Source: Arcuatula senhousia
Lineage: Eukaryota; Mollusca; Bivalvia; Mytilida; Mytilidae
Direction: 5' to 3'
Assembly: GCA_963971305.1 (NCBI GenBank)
Contig: OZ020303.1
Span: 66,464,867-66,528,866 of the forward strand
DNA: 64,000 nt
Below, piece after piece: positions 22,338-34,029 of this stretch. Numbering within the stretch: position 1 is the stretch's first letter; each line of letters starts with the position of its first letter. The position numbers and the translations under genes are program-made. The notes beneath the pieces are model-generated. The model was not told the DNA's origin and did no database searches. It saw nothing but the letters and a program-made list of their open reading frames with translations.

Positions 22338-23689
22338 TAAGACCTTTAAAAGATAAGAAAAGTTTTAGCCATGTCTTCATTGTGTCGAAGTGGACAAATA
22401 ATTTCTACAGCTATTAGGTTTGGTGTTTAAACGTCAAGTATAAAATTTCACCTTATAGATGTCAACCTTAAAATAAATAAGACATCGTCTTCTATACCTT
22501 TGTATGGAGTATTTTGGCCACCAAGTTTTACTTTTGTAAAATTGTTCAAAACCACGCCTATCTATACGACCGTTTGTCAGTCGCCTCCTTTTTGCCACTC
22601 GAAGGTAATTTTGTAAATATACGCATGTTTTCTATTCTAGTTTAATACATTTTATTGCATTTAGAATAAATACAAATCAGATTAAAAGCCATTGAATGCC
22701 TCAGATTAGAGCTTAATCAGAAATATTTTTCATGGGTCTTTCAGACAACCTCTTGTGAGTGTTAGCCCAAAAGATCGAGATGAACGATTGTGGCTTCTCG
22801 GCTACTACCGAAATTTTGTTTTTGATCAACAGCTTTAGCGCTATAAGCCGTACTGTTGACAGTATAACTGCTCTATCAACTTCTCTTAATAGCATATAAA
22901 CTACTACTCTCCAACGATTTTTAAAAGATTGTTCGTGTTTAGACTTCTCATTTTAAAGGCGTAAGTTTTATATTTTACAGAAAAAATCTACCTTATCTTA
23001 ATTGCCCTGGGCATTTGAGCTTTCATTGTGTTAATTTATTTCATGTTTATTTAAGTTATGCCACCCAGAAGCCATCGTTGTGTTTGAAATTGACTTTTCT
23101 GGTTTTAAATAATAATATGATGTAACTTTTATGCACAGATTAGTCATTTTAGTCTTTGTGTTTGTTTGACCATACAGTCATAACTTTTAAGTATTTTATG
23201 TTGTAAGTGTGGAATTGGACTCGAAATTATAATTTGTAAAGTGTACCACTACACCGCCTTTTTGTTGGCACCAGTACGTATTCTTAAGTTACTAAAATCC
23301 GGCGTTTATAAATAATTTGATTGTTTTTTCTTCGTAGAAAAGGTTCAAATAACATCTGGATCCTAAAAAAGCATACTAATGAGCATTTTACATCCTTTCA
23401 AAAAATTCATTTCGCCGAGGCATCACAGCATTTGAATTTTCCGAATGTTTACATATACTTCAATTCTGCATTGGAAAACTGCTTTTGGGTAGGCATATTT
23501 GATAATGCATAGTTTCTTAAAGTCGACAATGGAAAACACTACCACAAAATCCTATCAGCCTAGAAAAAACAGAGATTTATATTTTGTCGTGAATGCATGT
23601 AAGTCTAATCAAAAGAACTGATATGATAAAGTAACCGAATGATTAAACTTTTACTGACATAAGATCCCGCAAATCTGATAAGTTGTTTA

Positions 23690-24200
23690 TGCTTACTGTC
23701 GAGCGAATGGAATTTGATCGAAAAATTGAATCTAAAACCTTTTGCGTCGGTAAGGCACGAGCCTACAGAAGACAAAATGAACGCTTTACAGACGCTTGTG
23801 TGAAAGAAATTGATCGATTTTGGTACTTATGGAATTAGAGTATGGGGTGGAATATCCTACCATGAACGGACTGAACTGAAACTTTTTGAACAAACTGAAA
23901 CGCAGTGAGGTATAGCGATGGGATTCTGAATTCTAGTTGTTCTACTATTCAATCAAAAGCCCTGCTTTGACTGTGTTTTTCAACAGGAAAATGCTTGTTG
24001 TCATGTAGCACACGTTTCTAAGGAATTTTTGGACCATACTCACGTTGTGTGTTGCCGTATCCCGCATCGTCCCCCGACCTTTCGCTAAATTAACACCTAT
24101 GGGACGAGCTTGAGAGTAAGCATTGCCATCTGACCAGAAGTTGCATCAAATATTGATCAAATGCGATCTAAAATTATCTTCATAACTCAATTGACGATTT
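23690..24200 (+). mobile_element. Tc1-like transposase relic in TLR-A intron
   Basis: The conceptual translation across frames gives VWGGISYHERTEL, then VFQQENACCHVAHVSKEFLD, then INTYGTSL for the usual SPIEHLWDEL. These are the first and second catalytic-Asp regions and the third acidic motif of DD34E Tc1 transposases. The second motif reads QQEN instead of QQDN, and stops are frequent, so it is dead. The same relic is in the TLR-B intron (52140-53380). Confidence 0.85.
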
Positions 24201-25121
24201 TGATTTACTTTTGTCATGTTTATAACATAATTTGAATTGGAAAAACCCATACTCGTGCAAGATCCATTTTTGAAATTAAGTGGCCTTTTTAAAAATGGCG
24301 TCAGTGAAAACTAAATTTGAATGTTGAATTTACGTTATCATGAAACTATTTACAATTACCTTTATATCAAATAAACATTGGATGAGTTAATCTTTAAAAA
24401 TGGGAGAAGGGGGTTTGGTTTTCTATCTTTACGAATTCCGATTAAAAGAAACTCAGGTGGTAAAACACTTTTTCCATGTGTATATATTATGATAATTGAA
24501 CAGAAGATAACGTATGGCACTTATTTTCAAACACAGTTTTATAAAACTCCTTGGTTGCTATCTTCATAGAAAAGTTTATGGAAGACACTTGCTTAAAGTA
24601 AGCCGGAACCTCAATCTTTAAAATGAGAACAGATGTTCATTTGTTATAAAGTTTTGTATTGCTGTTCTTAATAGAGGTAAACGTACAGAAAATTGATGTT
24701 GCAACAACCAGAAACTGCCTTACCTTCAGTAACATATGATATCAATCTCACAAAGATGTGCGTTTGCCTTCCTTATTTCAGTTTAGTTGTTTGATGCTTT
24801 TGTTGGTCTGGTTTTTCAAATTCATGTATTTTGTGTTAAATTAATTGCCTTTGAATTTTAGAACTTCTGACAAACCAAACCCTTTTTGCCACCTTGTTTT
24901 TTTTCTATAAAAGAATCATTTCATAATTGATTAACAGCTTGTGCCCGTTAAAGTCATAGAACCTATCAATTTCGCAATTTTTTACATTGAATAAAAAATC
25001 TAAAACTGACCTTTACCAACATAAAAACTCAATGTTTTGCAGTTTTCTATGAAATAATCTTATTTTAATTATTGGCTTTGATTAAGTATTGTCCAGCATA
25101 AATATTTACTTTTGGTAAACT

Positions 25122-25379
25122 GGGTACTGTTAAACTGAGAAACGAAATGTAACCAAACGAGGCGAAGAGAAAACGAAATCGGTAAATGAAGAAAAACGAC
25201 TATTGTCGGCTAAAATCGATTCAATTTTCCTTTTAACCAGTTTCGCTTGATTTCGTTTTCTTTCTAAATACAGAATTCGGTTGCTAATTTTACTGTTTAC
25301 CTTTCTTTCTTTACCGATATCGTTTTTGTGCACCTCCGTTTCGTTTGGTTACTTTTTGTTTCTCAGTTTACCAGTACCC
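25122..25379. mobile_element. MITE with about 50-bp imperfect inverted repeats
   Basis: The left end GGGTACTGTTAAACTGAGAAAC (read on) and the right end, read on the other strand as GGGTACTGGTAAACTGAG, pair over about 50 bp including GTAACCAAACGA. No coding. It is absent from the TLR-B intron, so it inserted after duplication, about 300 bp upstream of the exon-2 acceptor. Confidence 0.78.
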
Positions 25380-25686
25380 GCAAGTGTTTACATTCTATAA
25401 TTAGTTTGTCCTCTTTTTTGACACTGCGTTTTTTTCATCAGTTTTCCGTCGAAAAGAATACTTTCTGCAGGTTTTTTTGAAAATTTAACAGTTTCTTCAA
25501 AGGTTTAACAATTTATTCTTCAAATAGTGTAAATTTTAGTATTTTTTTTAAATTGCCAAAATGATAGGTTCTATGTCTTTAAAGGTTGATTTGATTGTTC
25601 TCACAGAATCAATTGATATTTTAACTCTCATTAGCAACATTTGAATCGAAACAGTTATTATTTGAATTTTCTATTTAAATTTTCAG

Positions 25687-28079
25687 CGAATGGTCTCGAA
25701 CCAGCAAAGTGCATTTATAAAATTAACAAGCATCTGGATTGCAAACACAGGGGATTGACTGAAATTCCAAACAGCTTTCCACCAGATGTCAAAACAATAG
25801 ATCTTTCAAAAAATAACATTGATCGTATTTCTCAGAATTCGTTCAGGGATCTGCCCGGCCTTAAAGAAATAGATTTAAGCGATAATATCATTGATAAAAT
25901 TGAGACTTTCGCTTTTGTTTCCTTGCCATATCTTCACACTTTAAAACTCCGGTCTAACAATCTAAAGTCGGAATCAGTGGAAGATAAAGCCATTTTCAAC
26001 GTTACTTCGCTTCAAATACTGGATGCAACTTTGAATCATTTTTGGACGACCGATGATGCTTTTGCGCCGCATATGGCCAAATATATGTCAAATTTAAAAG
26101 TGATACATTTTGATGCGTTTCAAAACTTTCTATACAAACAATTCATAGAATTGAATCTTACCAATATTCTAGAGATACATATGGAACTAAATGGATATAA
26201 TTCTCGTTATACTTTTAAGAATGCATCATTTGAGGGAGCAACGAAACTTAAAACTGTAAACATACAATTCTCAAAGATAGAAGTGGAAAGTCTTCATCAT
26301 TTCAAATTACTCGATTCGTTAACTCTGCACATGGATGGGCACAATGATGTGGTCGATGACGTATTCGAATCGTTAAATAGTTTGCCGCATCGACATCTGA
26401 CATATTTACAAATCAGAGGAAATTCTTTTCCGTACGCGTTTAAACTGACTGGCAGAAAACATCTGAAATATCTGTCTTCTATTTGCACACGAAGACTGAT
26501 TTTGTCAGAGAATAACATAAAAGACATTGAAACGAAATACTTTGAGAAATTTGCAATAAATGCCGTTTGCCTGAAGGATTTAGATCTTTCATGGAATCTC
26601 TTTGAACCTGCCCAAACAGGGGTCATATTTATGTTAATTCTCTTCAAAAATCTCGAAATTGCAAGAATATCCCATGCAAAAAATTTCGAAGGTAATAAAA
26701 ATGACTGCTTTAACTATTCTTGTGCATATGCAAGAGCTAATACTATTTCTGTACCAGTAACACTTAAGGAACTTTATGTAACGTATTTCTACGTAACGAA
26801 TAGAATCACAGAATTCAACATTATTGGAGGACAAAATCTCAGAGTCTTAAAGCTTACTAACGTACCTTACTGCGCCTGTCATCTGTTACTTAACGGTTTC
26901 CCGAATCTAGAATATCTAGACACATCAGGATTTACATTTCATTCGTTCAACGAGAAATTCTTCACATATCTTCCAAATCTGAAATCTTATACCAGCCAAA
27001 ACAGTTCACTTGGACGTGGCTTTCAATCAAATAAACTGATAGGTACTATATTTAGAAACTCACCAAAGTTAGAAAATTTAGACTTAGTAGGGAACAACAT
27101 TCAAAAGATTCCAGGTAACATTTTTGATCATCTGAAGAGCCTAGTTAGACTTATACTTTCTAGGAACAGGTTGAAAGTGTTTCCTTTAGAAGTTCACAAA
27201 TTCGAACATGTGTCACATGTAGATCTTCAATACAATGATTTATCCCATATTGATGAAAAATTTCGAAAATCTATCGATAAATCACACAAAGTGATTATCA
27301 AACTCAAAGGCAACCCCTTTCTTTGTACTTGTGCGATGCTTCCGTCCATAAAATGGTTAAATCAGTCAAAAATACAAGATTACAATGAGTTAACCTGTTC
27401 AATGGAAGATGGAAAACTTTTGTACATTAAAGATTTTGTTGTTTCGTTACAAGCCTTTGAAGACAGTTGCATCAATAGATTTTGGATCAAGTTCGGAATA
27501 GTGTTGACATGTGTTATCTTTACGGTCATGTGCATTGTATGTCTTTGCTGGAAATATAAGATCAATATCCAATATAAATGGTTTATGCTTAAGAAACTGT
27601 TGAACCCTTCAAAGTCAAATTCTAATACTGGTATTTTCTTATTTGCTGCTTTCGGATCTTATAGCAGCAATGACTGGGATAAAATTTCTCCGATTTATCA
27701 TTTCCTCGCAGCCAATGGTGTTAATATCTGTATTCCGGATAAACATTTTGTCCCTGGTAAATTAATAATAGATAATATCATAGACTCGATAGACAATAGC
27801 CGAAAAGTTATATTTTTCATAACAGAAAATTTTTTGAAGAGCGAATGGGCTTCATATGAAGTACAAATATCTCTTCTGCATGCAAGTAAAAGAAACGATG
27901 ATAACATGGTTGTACTGATTAAAAAGGATAACATCCCATTCCAAAGCTTACCTCGAGATTTATCGAATGTATGGCTGAACCGCACTGGAATAAATTGGCC
28001 ATCAGTAATGACCAATAATGTTCAGCGTCAACTATTTTATCAGAGGATATTAAGATGTATTCGAAACAATGGAACCTAA
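25687..28079 (+). CDS. TLR-A exon 2: Toll-like receptor, LRR ectodomain, TM and TIR
   Basis: Encodes all of the mature receptor; with exon 1 the product is 821 aa. The frame is also open from 25641, but those 15 codons are intronic. Order in the spliced protein: LRR N-terminal cap (C..LDCKHRGLTEIP, about 30-50), leucine-rich repeats (NNID..., LPGLKEIDLSDN) to about 590, a single C-terminal cysteine cap (NPFLCTCAML ... LTC ... SC), one TM helix (about 622-646, FGIVLTCVIFTVMCIVC), and a TIR domain (about 672-815). TIR landmarks are box 1 FAAFGSYSS, BB-loop DKHFVPG, FLKSEWASYEV, and INWP near the end. One cysteine cluster before the membrane makes it a vertebrate-style (single-cluster) TLR. Box 1 has Gly where Ile/Val is usual. 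Expected to act in innate recognition and MyD88-type signalling; the ligand is unknown. Confidence 0.93.
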
Positions 28080-28890
28080 ACCGTTTTACCGAACGATTTT
28101 TTGCGAAGTTATTTCTTTGTCAACAGAAAACCACCTACATATAGATTGTTTAAAGTTATAATCAAAAGAAAATCAGTTAAATATGGATTATGCTTACACG
28201 TTAGTAAAACAAAACATACATTTCGAACCAATGTCATGAAAGTACATGGCTGAAACCACATTTCATATACTTATATATTTTAACAGTTGTAACATAAAAA
28301 CGTTGTATTGGTTTTTTATACTTTATACTTCATACTGTGATGTCAGTTATATATATTTGAACGGTTTTGTTGTTGTTGTTTTAGACACTAGACACATTCC
28401 CTTTATTTGTATGTAACTATATATATATTTCTATATCAATTCTAATCTTGAGTCTGAAGAAAACCAGAAAAATGTTACTTGACCATTGAAAACCATACCA
28501 GATCTAAGATTAGAAGCAAAGTTATTAGAAAAATCATATAACAAAGGGTCATAATAGCAATAGAGTCGGGCGATAAGGTGTTAACACCTGGGGAATCTTT
28601 TCGTAGAGGACTTTTCAAGCTCTTTGGAATTCTAGATTCTAAGAAAAAGCTGGATAGAGATTTATGAAAGGATAATAAGTACTAGAAAAATTATGAATGA
28701 GAATTTTCCTTACTTTTGTCATCGTGAGCTTGTTTTTTTGCAAACACTGTTCGATTTATGTTTAAAAAATTCTGTGCTAATTCTAAGCTTTGGAATATAA
28801 ACTATGTCACATCTGGCTGTATAGACACCACAGATGGATAACATTTCTTTTAATAAAAAGGCATTTTGTATCTTTTCACTGATATCAAGT
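28080..28890. other. TLR-A 3' flank with candidate poly(A) signal
   Basis: The first 80 bp still align with the TLR-B 3' flank (CCTAAAC.GTTTT, AAAGTTA.AATCAAA), then similarity fades. The nearest clear AATAAA is at 28852-28857, 773 bp past the stop. No other gene seen. Confidence 0.45.
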
Positions 28891-28892
28891 TA

Positions 28893-29092
28893 AAGAAGCA
28901 TAGAGGCACCGCACCAATGGGGCATTCGAGTGTTAAAAGTTCAAATGGGCAACAATGACACCGGCAAACACGGACAAGAACAGCCCAAAAACACAAAACA
29001 CAAAATCAACCGTACGGAAATCAACAACGCAAACTCAAGTCCTTACAAAAGTGAACTCAGGTGCTCCGGAACAGTGAGAGGTTCCTGTTTGA
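28893..29092 (-). mobile_element. Penelope-like family 1, 3' tail fragment
   Basis: Reverse complement of the family-1 tail: GAGGCACC...CAATGGGGCATTCGAGTGT, GGCAACAATGACACCGGCAA, AACTCAGGTGCTCCGGAACA. No coding part. Confidence 0.8.
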
Positions 29093-29224
29093 ATTTGATG
29101 TAGATTTTTTTTCAAAAGCCTTTATCTACCATATTCGAAATTGTCTAAACTCATTCTTGATAACACAAGGGATACTTGTATTTAAGAACTGATTTCGTTC
29201 TTGGTTTACGACGACATTAATTTT

Positions 29225-29730
29225 CAAACTGTGAAATTCCATTAACTTGAAAGCAACATACCTACTTCACCTGCTTACGGTGTTAATGTATCACAACTTT
29301 TTCAATATGCCATGACTTTTACAATTTTTTCTGCTTTTCCTATACAGTACCTCTCTCTCCACGACCGACTATTAGACCAAGGTTACAAGATAATACGTCT
29401 TATACGGTCTCTCAACAATTCGTCCTTTGTTATCAGCCAATGGGGAAAATTCATCATTATGTTAAACGTAATGGTCAGTAATTGTTTTGACAAGTGTTTG
29501 CTGATTGTTGTATTGAGATGATCTACTTATTTTTTCCAATTATAGTGTTGTGTTTTTGCTACGAGCCTAAGATTGCAATGGGAAAGTGAGGATTGGTTAG
29601 CAATAAAACCTGGTTAACCCATCATTTCACTTGAAATGACTGTACCAAGTCAGGACCATTGCGATCTATATATTTGTTTTTGTATATCTTCCATGTTTTG
29701 TCTTTTCTCTTATTTGATTTAAGTTCACAT
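29225..29730 (+). mobile_element. Penelope-like family 2, C-terminal and 3' tail fragment
   Basis: Translation gives PTSPAYGVNVSQLFQYAM, then DQGYKIIRLIRSLNNSSFVI, matching SPTYGVYISQLIRYAR and QGYKKMRLIRSLKKIFLR of the fragment at 53630-54785. The tail carries TGTACCAAGTCAGGACCATT and ATCTTCCATGTTTTGTCTTT in reverse order to the minus-strand copy. Strongly 5'-truncated. Confidence 0.78.
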
Positions 29731-31336
29731 TGGCGATTGTAGTTTGTACTTTCACTTTATGTATTTTCCATGCAATTGTTGTCTTTGGTCTCTATTATTG
29801 GCCCCAAAGACTTTAAGATAAAAAGGCAATTAAGGTGTCTCGGGGCTATTAGAATTCTACTATATTTTCTTTCCTTTTTGGCACATTGATATACCTGAAT
29901 GTACAGATAAAAATATCAAATAAAATATACATATAATATATACATAAATTTCTATGATTAATTTATATCATCGGTTATAATCGATGTAATGCGTCCTTCT
30001 TATGTTCATATCCTAGATAAAAATATTTTTTCACGTTTTACCTACCAATGACAAACTGTGAATTTTAAGTTATTTTTCAATCAATTGGCTCATGGCTTTG
30101 CAATTTCTACCTTTTTGGACGAAAAATTGAAATAATACGTTTTTAGAAAATGTATTGCAATATTGAAATTGATTTTGTTTTTTACCTCTTGGTTCCAGTT
30201 ATTCAATTTGTAATCAGCAATTAACATCTTTAATGAAATTTTTAAACCGATTTAATTTGGTTCCTTGCACATTCAGATACGTTATCTTTGAAAAATTAGA
30301 TATCAACCTAATCTTAGTTTTGTTTTTAACACTGGAATAAGTATCATTTCTTTTTGTGCCTAGTTACTATCTATTATAAAAAGATTATCAGCGATACTGA
30401 AATTAGGTCGTTTGTTTCCGTCGTTTCTATATTTACAAAAGCTCTTTGCAATGTACATTCTTTCACTTTTCACTCGGTGGATATATTCGGATTCTCAATC
30501 TCCGGATTTCCATCAAGACAATATGGCCGCGACCAGTAGATTATGTGTTCCGCTTCGGATTATACTTTAGTCAGTGTAGCATATCTAGCGTAACTTTAGC
30601 GTATAAATGGATATTTGATTTTGGATTGCGAAAATTAACTTAATTGAATAAAGAATACTAATCGGACACCAAAAATAAGTTAAATCATGCAAAAAAGTTG
30701 TACACAGCATCTTCGTATTTCATGCTTTTATGTGGCGGTGTTTTAAAGCAACAATGCGATTCAACTAGATCATGTAGCGTACATGGCGTAGTCACTTTAT
30801 CAGGTTGTGCGCATGTTTAAGCGTACTTTCTTATAAATTTTTGACTGCAAAATGTTAATTCATTGAAGATAGTTTATTATCACAGACAGAAATATAGGTC
30901 AATCAGACACACACAATTCAAGCATTTTATTGATTTTTAGAAAATGACAAAATAACCACATTGGGTCATTCGTCTGTCTTGATATAGGTCATTTTAATAA
31001 GGATGAATAATTTTATCTATTTCTTACAAAGCTATTGCGGGATCCGGAAAATAAACTTATTTGTCACAAGTTATTGGTTGTTCGAAAATGATATCATTGC
31101 ATGCTTGATAATTTTGTCGATTCACCACACAGAGACCAAAGTCGCCACACTTACAAACATGTCAGAAAATAATTTTAACTGTGCGGAACCACAGGGGCTT
31201 GGATTATAGAGTAGGGGGTCGATTTTTTTTTAAGTCAATATAAATGACGAGAATCCAAGCCCCTGTGTGCGGAACATGGATTGCTACGTTCCTGTATAAG
31301 TTTGCTTTAGTCTCTATCATAAAGGGAGGGACAATC
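29730..31336. other. no gene recognised
   Basis: AT-rich. Small open frames (30354-30643) lack recognisable domains. At 31190-31265 a short inverted pair (CACAGGGGCTTGGATT / AATCCAAGCCCCTGTG) frames a 45-bp loop. Confidence 0.45.
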
Positions 31337-31955
31337 TTTGAATAGGTGACAATCAAAAATTTGAGCAGTGGCGGATCCGGGGGGGGGGGGGGGGGGTTCG
31401 AGGTTGGAATTTTCCTCCTTTCCGCCAAAAATTTCGCAAGTAACGTGTAGATTTTCTGCAAAATTTGTCTGGAACCACCCCCTTTTCGTCATTCGTCCAC
31501 AGCGGACTTTATGTGGACCAACCCCTTTCAAAAAATTCTGGATCTGGCCCTGTTTGAGTTATAATATAATTTGTTGCTATCAGACGTAAAAAATTTAAAG
31601 GCATACATGTACATTGCAAATTTTCATAATGAGATCTACATTGGGTTTTGAATAGGTGACAATCAAAAATATTTGAGCAGTGGCGGATCCGGGGGGGGGT
31701 GTGTCCGAGGTTGGAATTTTCCTCCTTTCCGCCAAAAATTTCGCAAGGAACGTGTAGGTTTTCTGCAAAATTTGTCTGGAACCACCCCCTTTTCGTCATT
31801 CGTCCACAGCGGACTTTATGTGGTCCAACCCCTTTAAAAAAATTCTGGATCTGGCCCTGTTTGAGTTATAATATAAATTATTGCTATTAGACGTAAAAAA
31901 TTTAAAGGCATACATGTACATTGCAAATTTTCATAAAGAGATCTACATTGGGTTT
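31337..31955. repeat. 310-bp tandem duplication, each copy with a MITE
   Basis: TTTGAATAGGTGACAATCAA occurs at 31337 and 31647, and the following 300 bp are about 95% identical. Each copy holds a short inverted-repeat element, 31366-31552 and 31678-31859, with ends CAGTGGCGGATCC and GGATCTGGCCCTG and flanked by TTTGAG on both sides (likely target duplication). A G-run differs in length (18 versus 9). hAT-like ends are my reading; no transposase is present. Confidence 0.85.
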
Positions 31956-34025
31956 AAACTTATTTCATATAATATTATATACTTCAAAATCATAGGCTGA
32001 TCTGACAAATGATAGCCATTAAAGTAGACGATAAATAGATGTGGAATAATTGTACGTGACACAACCAACATAAAGAAACGGGAATTTAAAAATTCACAAT
32101 GGAAAACAGCCAGCAGTCTTCAGCATGACCATAAGTCGCTGCTCGCCGTCTTGCATTGGCCCAAGACAAAAAATACAAAAACAGGATGAGTCCAGTTTGC
32201 CTTTGGGTCACACTTCGAAAAAAGTCAAAATAACAATGTACGATTTTTTTTAACATCTTCGCATGCTTGGAATGCAACTAAATGTTGAAAATAATAATAT
32301 TATAAAACGAAAATTGTAAAAATTTCTAGGCAAAAAATATATGTTTGATTTTCGTCTTCGGTATTCAAAGAATCCCGTTGGTAGCTTTTGTTCTCAGAAT
32401 AATTTGAAGATTGAAACTTTTTAAAACTTAAACATTAAGCTGATTTTTAGTATATATCAAGACCTATAAACAACAGATTGTGACATCTTTGATCCAATGT
32501 AGACTTTTGTAGAGCTCGATGAGCTGAAGGTTTAAGCAAGCAACAGCTTTTCTCTATCTGCACTGCAATAGTTTCCTGTTTATCTTAAAATGGCTTAATT
32601 TTAGATTGATTTTATAGTATGTGTTCAACAAAGGCTACTTATAGAATTCAACAATAAACCATAGCAGGACCTAGAAATAATAAAGTCTTTTTTATGTTAC
32701 TAAAGCAGACCTTTGCTTTTTGTGTCCATAGCGGCTTGCTAGGCAATATTATATATATAAATAGTTGCCTGGTTTGGTACGCTGAAATCGAAAACTTCTT
32801 AAAAAGCACTTCATTCTTTATAACAGTCTACCCTGGTACAATACTTGATATAGACTTTTGTTACCGCCCCTGCTTTTCCCGCGCACGTCCAAATCTAGGA
32901 ATTTGAAACGGTTAATCAAAAAGAGTTTTTTTTTCTTGACTGGGTATGTGCAAACATTTCGACACAAGATTCAGAAAAAAACTATGGCCGCCCCAATAAG
33001 ACTGTAATTTGTCTGAAGCGAACCAAAAACTAGAAACTTTTACAACACAAATACTATTTCATTCAATGATTTTTTTTTTTATTTGTTGTCGTTAATTTCA
33101 TAAAGGCTTATCCACCTTTCAGACTTTTGAGCATCCTATTTTACCGATTTTTGTGTTTGTTATTCAGCATGGCGTCAGACTTTTCTGTGACGCTAAAAAA
33201 TCGGGAAAGTTTCATAACGGATATCCCTAGGGATATCACTGAACCAAAGACGTATAAAATAATTAAATTACTTCTGTAACTTCACGAAGAAGATTGCTAG
33301 TTACCGGCCTCTACGGAAAGAATTGCAGTAGAGGCTGGAAATGCCTGTCTATACTTGAAACAAATCGTGGATTCATACAAATTTTCACCCATGATGAGGA
33401 TCGAACCACGTACCTTGGTAAAAGTATCTGCATCTCATCGGAATCGCTTTGGAATCTTCATTCGACACTATTAATAACAACTTCGTGCTTTAATTGGTAG
33501 CATGCTTGTCGCTGTAATCCACTTACATGGCTTGATTTCCACTGATTTCGACTGATTCGTGTTTGTCATTTTTTCAGGACTATGAGATTGATCATTCAAA
33601 TTCGGTAGTTTTGTTATTACCTTTATTCCATTTATATGATAAACATTCAGTTTGAAATTACAAAAAAGTTTATTATTGAATGATTTCAGGGACACAATCT
33701 CGTTTTTTAAAGATATAAATTTGTTACCTTAAAAAGTTAATGAACGAAATGGCATATCCACAAAGGAAATTTTTGATTTAACATCTTGAAGAACTGAAGA
33801 ACTGAATTCAGAGTAGTTACGATACTTTTTAGTCTTCACCCATGTTTAAACCACTACATCCCTTCCTGTTTCATCTCATAGAAATCTTGGATAGTAGTAA
33901 AGCTAGCAATTCGTCTTCTGTGCTGGTCAGGATAAAATAAATTGATGAAACTGGATAGGTAGTTTTCTGTACATGATGACTAGGACCAGAGGTTGTACCC
34001 CTGTTCTAGCTGTGGTCACTCAGAA
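31955..34025. other. no gene recognised
   Basis: AT-rich. A GGTTCGATCC word on the minus strand (about 33398-33407) hints at an RNA polymerase III B box of a tRNA-derived SINE, but no acceptable A box or fold accompanies it. Confidence 0.4.
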
Positions 34026-34029
34026 AAGG

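Larger units (their letters stand above)
21646..25686 (+). other. TLR-A intron 1
   Basis: 4041-bp intron bounded by GTATGT and a T-rich TTTTCAG. Blocks at 21815-22160, 22340-22570, 23640-24200, 24550-24830 and 24830-24960 align in order with the TLR-B intron, so the intron was inherited by duplication. Private insertions are a hammerhead repeat (22226-22337) and a stretch of about 640 bp with a MITE (25122-25379). Its last 80 bp hold a fragment of hammerhead family 2 (25606-25640), also seen in TLR-B. Confidence 0.82.

Noticed and set aside
25641..25686. ATG at 25641 as the true TLR-A start
   Set aside because: These codons are upstream of a TTTTCAG acceptor, are not conserved with TLR-B, and give no good leader. 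The phase-matched signal-peptide exon at 21573 explains the gene better.
26297..27054. Minus-strand frames inside TLR exons (also 27698-28015, 56587-57054)
   Set aside because: Shadows of the coding strand with no domains of their own.
33385..33485. tRNA gene or tRNA-derived SINE (minus strand, GGTTCGATCC B-box word)
   Set aside because: No convincing A box, acceptor stem or cloverleaf could be placed around it.
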